64,000 bases of DNA from Anaerosolibacter sp. (GCF_029240175.1 NZ_JARBTM010000005.1:186001-250000), one strand, 5' to 3'; shown: positions 8,664-17,949, numbered from the stretch's first letter. Numbers and translations are program-made. The notes: generated by a model from the letters alone, not told the origin.

Positions 8664-10409
8664 ATGGTTTTGAAGGATCTAGGGGAACTTGTTCGAAGCG
8701 CTAGTGAAAAATATGGAAGATATGGGAATAAAGAGCTTGCTTTAACTGAGAGTTTTAGGAGTGGGTACAGGGCATATGTGGAAAACTCTTCTGAGAGTAT
8801 AGAATATCTGAATAATTCTGCTTTAATTACTACTAATACTGGGCTAAAAATTTATATACCAAATCAGTGGTTTTATGTGGCTACATATACAACGGAATTT
8901 GTGGCTGAGCTAATTAAATATAAGAATGCCTATAATGATATTGTAGGAGATACAAGATATACTAGGAGTGAGCTGAAGGATATAGTTAAAGAACTCAAGG
9001 AGGAATCAGGAGCAATTCCAACTGATATAGATGATGCTATCGAGAATTATTTTGATAATGATATATCAAGGAATTATTTTAGAAGATTCATGAGAGATTA
9101 TGGATGGTGGGAAGGATCAAAAACTATTGATAGAGGAGACTATTACGTATCACCAGTACTTAATATTTTAAAACTGGTGCATGTTACTCAGGCATACATC
9201 GCTCAGATTGCCTATGCGTTTGCAAGCGATACATTGCTTTTCGGCGCATCACAGGAATTACTAGAGATTAGTGAGGCAACCCCGGCAACACCTGAAATAA
9301 CGGACTTTCCATCTGCAATAGGAGAGATAGGTATTAACCAGATAGTTTATGGAGCACCAGGAACAGGAAAGAGTCACTATTTGAATACTCGGTATAGGAA
9401 TGTTATTCGTGTTACATTTCACCCTGAATATACGTACTATGATTTTGTAGGAAGTTATAAACCAGTTCCCCTCTACAAGGAAATTCCAGATTTACTAACT
9501 TCGTATGATGGTGTCGATAGTGGTAGGAGGGAGCCTGTGATTGACTATCAGTTTGTACCCGGACCGTTTACGCAGGCAATTATTGCTGCACTTGAGCAAC
9601 CGCAAAAGGTTCATACTCTTTTGATCGAAGAGTTGAACAGAGCTAATGCACCAGCCGTATTTGGGGATATCTTTCAACTTCTTGACAGAGACGAGACAGG
9701 CAAAAGCGAATATTCTATTAATCCCGATCCGGAATTGCTTAAATATCTAAAGAGGAGCCTTGGTGTGTTTGGCTATACGCTTCCGGAAGACAAGCTATTT
9801 ATTCCAGCAAATTTAAATATAGTAGCAACCATGAACAGTGCAGACCAGGGAGTATTTGTGATGGATTCGGCCTTCAAGCGAAGATGGCACTTCAAGTATA
9901 TGCCTATTAAAGTAGATGGGTTTTCACACGAAGATGAACTAGTTTCTTATAACGGAAAGAAAGTGAAATGGAAGAACCTAATCAAGGCAATAAATAAGCA
10001 TCTAGGAGACTTGAAGATAAATGAGGATAGACATATTGGCCAGTACTTTATGAAATCAAGGGAAGTTGAAGATCCGGAGAATATCCAGTCTAAACTACTA
10101 ATATATTTGTGGGATGATGTGGTGAGACACTATCGCAATAGCTTTTTCAATGGAGAAATCACTACATATTCGAAGCTTGTGGAGTGGTATTCAGCAGGAA
10201 AGAAAATTTTTGTATTTGATGTTGAATTTGAGACGGTGAGTGAAGCATCAGGTGGAGTGCCTACTGCTGGAGGAGTTACTACTCCTGAATTAGGGAGTAT
10301 GGATGCAGAAATAGCAGATGGTACATCAACTGGCGGTTTAGCGGTGCATGAGGAAGAATCTCCTGAGAATATTGCTGAACCGGATGAAGGATTGGATGAA
10401 GATGAGTAA
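8664..10409 (+). CDS. mcrB: McrB-like AAA+ restriction subunit
   Basis: A 581-residue protein whose C-terminal half is a McrB-type AAA+ NTPase: Walker A GAPGTGKS at about 230-237, Walker B HTLLIEELNRA near 318, and the GTP-specific type motif TMNSADQ near 390 (McrB has MNTADR). The N-terminal 200 residues have no domain I recognise and would bind the target DNA. The ATG at 8664 follows GAGGAGG at 8650-8656. It overlaps mcrC by 8 bases. With the divergent methyltransferase, the pair recalls LlaJI and BsuMI, where McrB/McrC-like subunits form the nuclease of a C5 system. Confidence 0.88.
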   Translation: MVLKDLGELVRSASEKYGRYGNKELALTESFRSGYRAYVENSSESIEYLNNSALITTNTGLKIYIPNQWFYVATYTTEFVAELIKYKNAYNDIVGDTRYTRSELKDIVKELKEESGAIPTDIDDAIENYFDNDISRNYFRRFMRDYGWWEGSKTIDRGDYYVSPVLNILKLVHVTQAYIAQIAYAFASDTLLFGASQELLEISEATPATPEITDFPSAIGEIGINQIVYGAPGTGKSHYLNTRYRNVIRVTFHPEYTYYDFVGSYKPVPLYKEIPDLLTSYDGVDSGRREPVIDYQFVPGPFTQAIIAALEQPQKVHTLLIEELNRANAPAVFGDIFQLLDRDETGKSEYSINPDPELLKYLKRSLGVFGYTLPEDKLFIPANLNIVATMNSADQGVFVMDSAFKRRWHFKYMPIKVDGFSHEDELVSYNGKKVKWKNLIKAINKHLGDLKINEDRHIGQYFMKSREVEDPENIQSKLLIYLWDDVVRHYRNSFFNGEITTYSKLVEWYSAGKKIFVFDVEFETVSEASGGVPTAGGVTTPELGSMDAEIADGTSTGGLAVHEEESPENIAEPDEGLDEDE

Positions 10410-11673
10410 TTATACGTTAAGACAGAGATGTTTTGTTGAACTAGTTGAATATTCAACTAAGCTGTATAGTGAAATTCTTGATCCAGTATTTTTCGAAAAA
10501 AACATATGCAGAAAAAAGGGTGTGAGTTTTTCTTTTAATGTTACTGGCTTTCTAATAAAGGGAAACCATATTCTCGTTGTATTTCCAAAGGGATATAAAT
10601 TACCGGATGAAGATGAGCAACTTGAACTCCATGTTAGAACACTTGCAGAAACTCTTGCAAGATACAGAAGTGAAGAAGAACTGGAGGAGGAAGAAAAGGA
10701 ACTTCTTGGAAACCCTGAGGAAGCAGATCCAGAGGGAATAGCTGCAGCTATCTGGCTAATCAGTGACTACGAAAATAATGGGTATATTCGAAAGGAAATC
10801 AGGTCTCATAGAAGTAGTCATGGAGCAAATATCGATTGGCCTAGAACTGTTCGAAAAATGACACCCCTCTTTTCAAAGGGTTCTCCCATATACCCGGATG
10901 TTCTTACAAGGCGGTCCAGAATCGATTATAACAATCTTCTCTATCAGCTTCATATGTATGCGGTTCAAAGGAGCTACGAGAAGTATGGATGGATTCTGGG
11001 GTGGGAGAAGATGGATACTAGCGGCTTCATTGCAGAAATGCCTTGCGACCGATATGTTGCTAGATACATACTGCAGCGAGAACTGGAAGATACTTTTGTG
11101 GATAGAGAAATGAAACTTATAAATATTCTAATGGAATTCATAATCGGTTCGGGAGAAGACGATGAAAGAATTAAGCTTAGTACACTTGCAACTCCATACT
11201 TTCACTATGTATGGGAAAAAATATGTGGACATGTATTTTTAAATCGATATAAGGACCTGTCAAATTTCATCCCAAAACCCAGATGGAACTCTAGTTTGGA
11301 AAAATCAATTTCACAGCGACCGGACCTACTATATGTGGAAGATGAAATTCTCTATATTCTAGATGCAAAGTACTATGATGTCAATCGCAACCTGCCCGGC
11401 TGGCATGACCTTGTAAAACAGTTCTACTATTATTTTTCAATGCATAAAAAGAGTGCCATGAAAGTGAGAAATGCACTAATATTTCCGGGAGTAACAGATC
11501 AGCCTGTAGAAGACATCGGATACGTGGATATTGAAGATCTTCCTGAACTTGGACAGATAAGGGCCTTTTGCATTGATACATATGAGGCCATGAGGCAATA
11601 TGGAAGATACGGAACGGAAAACTTCAGAGAAAGAATAAAGCCACACTTTGCTTCAGAGGAAGTGGTGGAATAA
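10402..11673 (+). CDS. mcrC: McrC-like restriction endonuclease subunit
   Basis: A 423-residue McrC homologue. A PD-(D/E)xK nuclease core is visible near the C-terminus: QRPDLLYVEDEILYILDAKYYD, with Asp and the Asp-Ala-Lys triad. The N-terminal region contains an acidic linker (EEELEEEEKEL). The ATG at 10402 overlaps the mcrB stop (ATGAGTAA), so translation is probably coupled. In McrBC the C subunit docks on the McrB ring and cuts DNA when two complexes meet. Confidence 0.87.
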   Translation: MSNYTLRQRCFVELVEYSTKLYSEILDPVFFEKNICRKKGVSFSFNVTGFLIKGNHILVVFPKGYKLPDEDEQLELHVRTLAETLARYRSEEELEEEEKELLGNPEEADPEGIAAAIWLISDYENNGYIRKEIRSHRSSHGANIDWPRTVRKMTPLFSKGSPIYPDVLTRRSRIDYNNLLYQLHMYAVQRSYEKYGWILGWEKMDTSGFIAEMPCDRYVARYILQRELEDTFVDREMKLINILMEFIIGSGEDDERIKLSTLATPYFHYVWEKICGHVFLNRYKDLSNFIPKPRWNSSLEKSISQRPDLLYVEDEILYILDAKYYDVNRNLPGWHDLVKQFYYYFSMHKKSAMKVRNALIFPGVTDQPVEDIGYVDIEDLPELGQIRAFCIDTYEAMRQYGRYGTENFRERIKPHFASEEVVE

Positions 11674-11689
11674 ATAGCGGGGGGATACT

Positions 11690-11998
11690 ATGGATCTTGT
11701 GAAAGATTTTGACAAGGCAATGAAGAACATTTATCTGGAAGCCAAGCGGGATTGCGGTTACAATGCAGCAAGATTCCTTCAGATGCTTAGTGAAAAGGGA
11801 GGACTGGAAACGGCCAGAACTTTGATCTTAAAAGATGTGGTTTCTGAAGGTTTCGTACAACTTCAGATGTGCGGAAGACTGGATCTGACTGTGGAAGCTC
11901 ATGTCATAAGGAAAGAGTTTCGAGAGCTTTTTACAGAAGAGGAAATAGGGATATGTTTTGAGAGGCTACGTGCCTATGACTACGAGCCTGAGGAATAG
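11690..11998 (+). CDS. small conserved protein in restriction operon
   Basis: A 102-residue mostly helical protein. The central part (CGYNAARFLQMLSEKGGLETA... and the LDLTVEAHVIRKEFRELFTEEE region) resembles small proteins that I have seen next to restriction genes; the function is unknown. It follows mcrC by 16 bases with AGCGGGGGG as ribosome site and precedes the operon terminator, so it is the third gene of the mcrBC operon. Confidence 0.7.
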   Translation: MDLVKDFDKAMKNIYLEAKRDCGYNAARFLQMLSEKGGLETARTLILKDVVSEGFVQLQMCGRLDLTVEAHVIRKEFRELFTEEEIGICFERLRAYDYEPEE

Positions 11999-12016
11999 AA
12001 ATATAGCAATATGTGA

Positions 12017-12047
12017 AGGAGTATCGATGGAGGTACTCCTGTTTTTA
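12017..12047 (+). terminator. terminator of the mcrBC operon
   Basis: Stem AGGAGTA / TACTCCT with a 10-base loop followed by GTTTTTAT. Confidence 0.7.
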
Positions 12048-12088
12048 TATGGAGATGAATACCGAATTGCATTTATAATTTCTGTGAG

Positions 12089-12508
12089 TTAATGAAGTTG
12101 TGATACTAGATTTGATAGAAGCAGTTCAGGATTTTTTCTTAGTTCGCACTCCCACAAGATGATGACCTTCCAGCCCATGGTTCTCAATGATTCAATATTT
12201 GCGCTGTCGCGTTCCAAATTTTTATTAATCTTTTCCACCCAGAATTCGGTTCTGGTCTTGGGAATGGTTGCAAGCTTGCAATCCTCATGTCCATGCCAGA
12301 AGCAGCCATGGACGAAAATGGCAATCTTATATTTTGGAAGGACGATATCAGGTTTACCCGGGTATCGCTTGTCATTTTTTCTGAATCTATATCCATGGGA
12401 GAAAAGCCACTTCCTGACAAGAACTTCTATCTTTGTATCCTTGCTTCTGATCCTAGCCATAACCTCACTACGCTTTTCCTTTGTGAAAACATCCGCCAAT
12501 TTAGACAC
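12089..12508 (-). CDS. vsr: very short patch repair endonuclease Vsr
   Basis: A 139-residue endonuclease that nicks next to T:G mismatches formed when 5-methylcytosine deaminates. The core KPDIVLPKYKIAIFVHGCFW then HGHEDC holds Asp54, His67 and His72, at the same spacing as the catalytic Asp51, His64 and His69 of E. coli Vsr. Length is normal. Its presence with the C5 methyltransferase 3.5 kb away fits the usual pairing. It is on the minus strand and convergent to the mcrBC operon. Confidence 0.95.
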   Translation of the reverse strand: MSKLADVFTKEKRSEVMARIRSKDTKIEVLVRKWLFSHGYRFRKNDKRYPGKPDIVLPKYKIAIFVHGCFWHGHEDCKLATIPKTRTEFWVEKINKNLERDSANIESLRTMGWKVIILWECELRKNPELLLSNLVSQLH

Positions 12509-12606
12509 CTGCCTTTGGTATTTGAAGTTCGTAACTTGTACCTCACATTTACAGGATATATGAATTATAATTTATAAAATGACATGGAAATATACTTAAA
12601 GCTGTT

Positions 12607-13761
12607 TTAACGGTCATATAGGGAAAGGTATTTTTCCATGATTTCGTCCATCACGGAAAACGTCGGTACCATATATGAACCATAACCATGATACCAGTCC
12701 AGCAGTTTGGGAAGTTTTACGGGTGAAGGAATGGAGGCGTTATCCTTATCCGTTCCCGAAATGAGTTCAACAAGCCCGGGACATACCTTATCAGCCGAAC
12801 CAGAGTACATGTTGCCCAACAGGAGTTCAGAAACAGTGCTACCGACACTGAAGTCGAGAGAGGGACTTTCAAATGTTTCTGATGCAAGCTGATAGGTTCT
12901 TTTCCCAGACGAATTTTTTTTCAATGTCTTACCAAGTCCGTTTAGTACCGATACTGCGAAATACTCAGTTGTTCCAAGTGTAATAGCCGATTTCAAGGCA
13001 TGAACTGTTCCAAAATCATCTTTTGAACACAGGATGTCATAAAAATCATATTCTTCAATAGGCAAGATACTAGATGCAGGTGGATTTTGAGGGGTTGAAA
13101 CCACAACACCAACAATCGATTCAAGGATGTAACATGCAGTTAGAACATCCTGTTCATCAAGTCCGGTCGATGCTACCAGAGGTGTGACATTGAGAAAATC
13201 TGACAGAAGTGACTTTGTAATTTTTTTTACAGTCTTCGATTTACGATACTTGTCCATCAAAAGAGTGGCTAAAGACATATTAAGGATTAACTGGCCACCG
13301 AAATGACGGGGGCGCGTAATATCTTCAGTAACGTTATAACGATAAAAAAGATTCGAAAGAATCTCGTCTGCACATGCCCTGTAAGAATCAAGACTGTCAA
13401 CCCGACCACCCATTTCCCTGATGATACCACAGAGCTCACGGACAATCACTTCTCCAGCCATCCTTGGATCACAGCAAAAAACAATATACCTACCATCCTC
13501 AATCTGCTCCCCAATGGCCAGTACATGTGTCTTGTCAGAAGAGGTTCTACCAGTCTCCCTCACAAAGTTGGCAATATCCTCAAGCTCCCAGTTGGAAGCG
13601 ACCTTTCCATATGTATGAATAACTGTTTCCATCTTTGTATTGTATATATGTGTATTTTCAATTACATGGTCCCCGTTTGGATCCACTAGGGAAACCTCAA
13701 GATTGTCTGCAGTCAGGTAGTAGAAAAACTGAAAAATACTGTTCAGATAATTTTCTTTCAT
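12607..13761 (-). CDS. unrecognised protein in the restriction island
   Basis: A 384-residue protein, mostly soluble, with no motif I can assign. The N-terminal 130 residues look alpha/beta (VSLVDPNGDHVIENTHIYN, KTHVLAIGEQIEDGRYIVFC); the middle is helical and includes ATLLMDKYRKSKTVKKITKSLL; the end contains a short aromatic stretch. It lies about 100 bases upstream of vsr on the same strand. It is flanked by restriction genes, so a role in the same system (specificity, control or an extra effector) is inference from position only. Confidence 0.6.
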   Translation of the reverse strand: MKENYLNSIFQFFYYLTADNLEVSLVDPNGDHVIENTHIYNTKMETVIHTYGKVASNWELEDIANFVRETGRTSSDKTHVLAIGEQIEDGRYIVFCCDPRMAGEVIVRELCGIIREMGGRVDSLDSYRACADEILSNLFYRYNVTEDITRPRHFGGQLILNMSLATLLMDKYRKSKTVKKITKSLLSDFLNVTPLVASTGLDEQDVLTACYILESIVGVVVSTPQNPPASSILPIEEYDFYDILCSKDDFGTVHALKSAITLGTTEYFAVSVLNGLGKTLKKNSSGKRTYQLASETFESPSLDFSVGSTVSELLLGNMYSGSADKVCPGLVELISGTDKDNASIPSPVKLPKLLDWYHGYGSYMVPTFSVMDEIMEKYLSLYDR

Positions 13762-14075
13762 GGATGCTGTCCTCCGTCTTAAATAATATTTTCAATATAA
13801 AGGGAATCAAGTGTACTTACATATTTTAATTTAATTAACAACCTTTATTATAGCAAAAAAATGATGCACGAGTAATGAAAAAGAAGAATACACTAAGAAT
13901 CTTAAGTTATAGAGTCTGGAGTTGAACCGTCATAGCAGGAAGGCTAAAATCTCCCGTGTATAAACAAATGAGAAATTTGTAGAAAAAAGTTTTTATTGTG
14001 ACAAAATATGACACAAATTAATTTCCGAATTATGTAAAATAAAAATTAGATATTGTCCTAAAAGGGGGAATCACT
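13762..14075. other. 314-base divergent intergenic region
   Basis: It separates the minus-strand unknown gene from the TPR gene. It is AT-rich and should carry two divergent promoters. TTGTGACA at 13,996-14,003 and an AT-rich stretch about 20 bases downstream are a weak candidate for the plus-strand promoter. A short GGAGTTGAACC at 13,918 looks like part of a tRNA T-arm in reverse, but no tRNA is present. Confidence 0.3.
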
Positions 14076-15380
14076 TTGGATGTCTTGGAATCTATTCACA
14101 AAATCGAACAGGACTTTGAAACCCAAAATGATTGGGATAGTGCATTAAGAGGATATGAAGAGTTATTATGCGATGACACTGAAAACTTGGAGGTATTAAA
14201 AAAAATCGGATGGTGTCAGTCAAGACTTCAAAAATTCGAGTTGGCAGCAGAAACCTTCAAAAAAATTTCTGCCTGTGAAGATCTTAATGCAAAATGGGAT
14301 TATATGATAGGATACCAATACTATTCACAAAAAAAATGGAGAGAATCAATAGACTGGTTTAAAAGTGCAGTTGAGAAAAAGCCTAAATATCTGAAGGCTA
14401 AATATCGGCTGGGGTATGCGCTTTCGCAATGCTGTGGCAGTATGTATCGGATGAAATCCCCAGAGTTTTGGGATGCACTGCGAGAATTTAATGACTGTGA
14501 AAAGATCTGGAGTAATCTCCCTGTGGAATCTCAAGAGCGTGAAAAATCTACCTATGCAGATGTATGCTATCAGAAAGGTAAAATGCTTATCGAACGTCAA
14601 AAATGGGATGACGCTATCGAATCATTAGTAAGAGCCCTTGAGATAGACAGTAGAAATGACGACTACAAGTATTCACTTGGAAAAGCCTTGTTTGGCAAAG
14701 GCAGATATAATGAAGCCCTTGAAATAATCAGAGGTGTAAAAAATACATATTATGTAAAAGAACTAAGAGCCAGTATTTTATATAACCTTAAGAAATACGA
14801 TGAGGCCCTCAAAATATATCTTGATCTTCTAGGCTCTAGAAAAAAAGATTACTTATATCGAGATATTTCTCAGATATATCTGGAAAAGAACATGTTGGGT
14901 GAAAGCTATCAGTATGCATTAAACGCGATAAAAGCATCCCATAGCAACCATAAAAACCATTTCTTACTTGCAGAAATTTATCATAAAGCAAAGTTATACT
15001 ATAAGGCAAAATCTGAGCTGGAAAAGGCTATTGAATTGTACGGTAAAAAGTATTCAGGTGCCTTTACGGAAGCTGTCGAGCTAATTCAAAGTATTTCTAG
15101 TCAAATAGAAGAACTGGAGATTACCAGGGATGATGAAACTATCCTCGAGAAGCTGGTAGGATGTCCTAAACAGGAAATTTACAGAGGGACTGTTACAAAG
15201 TATTTATCAGACAAGGGATATGGATTTATAACTGCTCCTGATATTGGCAAATGCTTTTTCCATATTAGTAAGATTATGAAACCACAACAAATAAATGTTT
15301 GTGAGTCTTGTGAGGTGGAATTCAAGCTGGAGCAGACAGAGAAAGGACCTGTGGCGGTAAATATAAAACTATTAAAATAA
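14076..15380 (+). CDS. TPR-repeat protein with C-terminal cold-shock domain
   Basis: A 434-residue fusion. Residues 1-350 are tetratricopeptide repeats, recognised by helical pairs with the W/L/G/Y/A/F/A/P spacing, for example DDAIESLVRALEIDSRNDDY and KYDEALKIYLDLL. Residues 368-434 are a cold-shock/S1-type nucleic-acid binding fold: GTVTKYLSDKGYGFITAPD then CFFHISK. The TTG start has AAGGGGGAA 6 bases upstream. It is about 100 bases ahead of the RNase HI gene on the same strand. An RNA- or ssDNA-binding scaffold is likely; the link to the RnlAB genes is inference. Confidence 0.8.
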   Translation: MDVLESIHKIEQDFETQNDWDSALRGYEELLCDDTENLEVLKKIGWCQSRLQKFELAAETFKKISACEDLNAKWDYMIGYQYYSQKKWRESIDWFKSAVEKKPKYLKAKYRLGYALSQCCGSMYRMKSPEFWDALREFNDCEKIWSNLPVESQEREKSTYADVCYQKGKMLIERQKWDDAIESLVRALEIDSRNDDYKYSLGKALFGKGRYNEALEIIRGVKNTYYVKELRASILYNLKKYDEALKIYLDLLGSRKKDYLYRDISQIYLEKNMLGESYQYALNAIKASHSNHKNHFLLAEIYHKAKLYYKAKSELEKAIELYGKKYSGAFTEAVELIQSISSQIEELEITRDDETILEKLVGCPKQEIYRGTVTKYLSDKGYGFITAPDIGKCFFHISKIMKPQQINVCESCEVEFKLEQTEKGPVAVNIKLLK

Positions 15381-15477
15381 ATACTACTGCACTGTATGAC
15401 AACCACTAGAAAATTTACGTATTATTAAGTAAAAGGATATTGATAAATCATAAGATGAGCAGGGAGGGAACAAACAA

Positions 15478-16383
15478 ATGGCAGAGAAAAGCAAAAAGTT
15501 CTATGCAATCAGACAGGGGAGAAAAACTGGTATATTCTTGAGCTGGGCTGAATGCGAGAAACAGATTAGAGGATATTCGGGAGCCGAATATAAAGGCTTT
15601 GCCGATAGAAGAGCTGCGGAAGCCTACTTGGGAATAGCTGTATCAGCAGCGGAAGAGAAAGAAATCCATCAACTAAATGATGATGAAATGATAGCATACG
15701 TTGATGGTAGCTATGATGATTCAAAAAAGGCGTATGGATCAGGTGTAGTTATTTGGTATCATGGTGAAAAAACAGTCTTCAGTGAAAAAGGAGAAGAAAA
15801 AGATCTTCTGGATATGAGAAATGTTGCAGGAGAAATAAAAGGTGCTGTCATTGCGATGAATCATGCGGTAAAAAGTAAAGCTAAAATATTATATCTGTAT
15901 TATGATTATGAGGGTATTGAAAAATGGTGTACGGGGACATGGCAGGCTAAAAAGCTGGGAACAAAAAGATATAAAGAGTTTTATGATAAAATATCCCAAA
16001 AACTAGACGTAAAGTTTATAAAAGTGGAAGCTCATACTGGCGTTGAATATAATGAAGAGGCAGATATACTTGCGAAACAAGCGATACTGGGAAAAGTAGA
16101 CAATGTGATTAAAGAAGAGAAGGTATTAATAGAAAAAAATATTAATTTTGAAAAGACCATAGTAAAAAATGGTAAGTTCAAACCTGTTTTAAACATATTA
16201 ATTGGTGAAAATGTTTTAAGCATTGAAGAGATTAATAAGAAATTTAAACAGGAATTGAAAAAGAAAAAAAAGACACTCAAAGAAATTAAGTCTTTTGACC
16301 TGATTCTTGATGTACTAAACTGTGAGTTGTGCTGGCATGTGGAGACAGAAACTGAAAACTACAAGATAACGATTAAAGAGTAG
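15478..16383 (+). CDS. rnhA: viroplasmin-RNase HI fusion with extra C-terminal domain
   Basis: A 301-residue protein. Residues 5-52 are a viroplasmin RNA/DNA-binding domain (KKFYAIRQGRKTGIFLSW...). Residues 70-205 are RNase HI with the catalytic set Asp76 (YVDGS), Glu119 (AGEIKG), Asp143 and Asp196, plus the His186 loop. About 95 further C-terminal residues are Lys-rich and not recognised. RNase HI cuts RNA in RNA:DNA hybrids. It precedes rnlA by 16 bases. In E. coli RnlA needs RNase HI for activity and for inhibition by RnlB, so its place in this operon is meaningful. Confidence 0.9.
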   Translation: MAEKSKKFYAIRQGRKTGIFLSWAECEKQIRGYSGAEYKGFADRRAAEAYLGIAVSAAEEKEIHQLNDDEMIAYVDGSYDDSKKAYGSGVVIWYHGEKTVFSEKGEEKDLLDMRNVAGEIKGAVIAMNHAVKSKAKILYLYYDYEGIEKWCTGTWQAKKLGTKRYKEFYDKISQKLDVKFIKVEAHTGVEYNEEADILAKQAILGKVDNVIKEEKVLIEKNINFEKTIVKNGKFKPVLNILIGENVLSIEEINKKFKQELKKKKKTLKEIKSFDLILDVLNCELCWHVETETENYKITIKE

Positions 16384-16399
16384 GAACAGGGGGATAAGT

Positions 16400-17539
16400 A
16401 TGGTAAAGAGTAAATATCAGGATTTGCATTTAGATCGGAATAATATTGAGCTGTGGATACACGAGTATTGCAATGATAACTTCGAAGGTGATTATGAGTT
16501 GTCGGGTCCCGATGTATTAAATCCTCAAACGAATCAAAATAGATATACAATAAATACAAAATGTGGTAAAATAGAAATCGATTTGTATTACAAGAAGAGT
16601 GGAAAAACTACAGTTGGACCAGTGGGTTCTGGGTCTATGAAAGAACATTCTTTAAAGATTGCCGACCATATCTGTGAAAAAGCTGAATATAAAGATGTTC
16701 AACAGTCAGACTATTGTATGAAGCTTTCAAGAGAAAATTTTGATCTTATCACTGAATATTTAGGTACTATGGAAGATCAAGGGGTACAGCAGGTAAATCG
16801 TAAGGCAAACGAGACGCAAAAAAGTGAAATGTATCAGTATGTGAGTAAGATAGGTGACAAAATCACAATTACGTATTATAATAGTACAAATACATTTATG
16901 TTTCAAGGTAAGGCAATGAAACTGTACCATGAAGTAAATTGTTTGCTTTCTGGAATGTCAGCCACTACAACTGAACAGCTGATTCAACAGCAAGCACAAT
17001 TCTTTAAGGTAGAAATAAAACATGAAGATATCAATGATGAATTAAAGCGCTATCTGCCGAAGGCCTATGTGAATTTAGATGAAAACTTATTAAAAATACT
17101 TTCATCTGCACTAGTGCTAAGAAAAATTGATATTCCTCTACAGGACTACTCCAGCTATGCTTTTCCTGCACTGCGAGCTTTGGAAGGGTATGTAAAAAAG
17201 CTATTTAGTTCTCAGGGTATCACAATCAATAACAAAGATGGTTTCGCATATACATATATAGATCCTATAGATGGTAAAACCAAGAAAACCAGCTATTTCA
17301 ATAAAGACCGTGCAACAGGTATATATAGCTTAAAACCAGGCCAAACTTTTATTAGTTGCACCAACACGGCAAGAGCAATTGAAGAAAGCTATACGTACTA
17401 CGCAAATAATCGGCATAATTTATTTCATACGGATGCAATGGATGCTTCAACTACGATTGTTGAAAAACGTGAGGATGCCGATCTTATTATACACGAAGTT
17501 CTAGATCATATAGAGCGAACGTATGGATATATCATATAA
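16400..17539 (+). CDS. rnlA: RnlA-type mRNA endonuclease toxin (HEPN)
   Basis: A 379-residue homologue of RnlA/LsoA, the toxin that degrades mRNA after phage infection shuts off the antitoxin supply. Asp249, Arg259, Glu262, Arg338 and His343 have the same spacing as the catalytic residues Asp245, Arg255, Glu258, Arg318 and His323 of E. coli RnlA; RHNLFH at 338-343 is the RxxxxH motif of HEPN RNases. The N-terminal 180 residues would form the TBP-like domains. It lies between RNase HI and rnlB, 16 and 22 bases apart. Confidence 0.9.
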   Translation: MVKSKYQDLHLDRNNIELWIHEYCNDNFEGDYELSGPDVLNPQTNQNRYTINTKCGKIEIDLYYKKSGKTTVGPVGSGSMKEHSLKIADHICEKAEYKDVQQSDYCMKLSRENFDLITEYLGTMEDQGVQQVNRKANETQKSEMYQYVSKIGDKITITYYNSTNTFMFQGKAMKLYHEVNCLLSGMSATTTEQLIQQQAQFFKVEIKHEDINDELKRYLPKAYVNLDENLLKILSSALVLRKIDIPLQDYSSYAFPALRALEGYVKKLFSSQGITINNKDGFAYTYIDPIDGKTKKTSYFNKDRATGIYSLKPGQTFISCTNTARAIEESYTYYANNRHNLFHTDAMDASTTIVEKREDADLIIHEVLDHIERTYGYII

Positions 17540-17561
17540 AATAAATTAAGAGGGTGATTCC

Positions 17562-17921
17562 ATGAAAGCTTTTCAAATTGAAAAAGTGAACGATACGGAA
17601 TACTCAGTCATAGTAATGTCAACAAGCTACATTAATCCAATAGACGAGATTGAGGATATCGAAGAGTATTTGAGAAAGAACTTTAAAGGAAAAGTTTTAT
17701 TTGACATGCTCTTAAAAAATGGAATAAGCTCTAACCGATTTATTGAAGCCATATTTGATGGCGAAAAATTCGATTTGCAGAGTTTCAGAGCATTGAGTAA
17801 AGTTGACGATCGTATCAGGGAATTTGCCGCTAACTTTTATCGGTGTCATGAAGAATTCTTGAATAATAGTACTCTGCCAAAGGCATATCAGTTTTTAATT
17901 AAAAAAGGAAAATTAATATAA
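17562..17921 (+). CDS. rnlB: RnlB-type antitoxin
   Basis: A 119-residue acidic protein of RnlB size directly downstream of rnlA. The segment KGKVLFDMLLKNGISSNRF matches the conserved core of RnlB/LsoB antitoxins. In E. coli the labile RnlB binds RnlA and blocks its active site, with RNase HI needed. AGAGGGTGA upstream gives a good ribosome site. It is the last gene before a strong terminator, so the operon is RNase HI-rnlA-rnlB, perhaps with the TPR gene. Confidence 0.85.
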   Translation: MKAFQIEKVNDTEYSVIVMSTSYINPIDEIEDIEEYLRKNFKGKVLFDMLLKNGISSNRFIEAIFDGEKFDLQSFRALSKVDDRIREFAANFYRCHEEFLNNSTLPKAYQFLIKKGKLI

Positions 17922-17949
17922 AACAGGCTAAAAAATAGCCTGTTTTTTC
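17920..17949 (+). terminator. terminator of the rnlAB operon
   Basis: Stem AAAACAGGCTA / TAGCCTGTTTT with an A-rich loop and six T, right after the rnlB stop codon. Confidence 0.85.

Noticed and set aside
13900..13965. tRNA-like T-arm in reverse (GGAGTTGAACC)
   Set aside because: No anticodon arm, D-arm or matching acceptor stem nearby, so not a tRNA.
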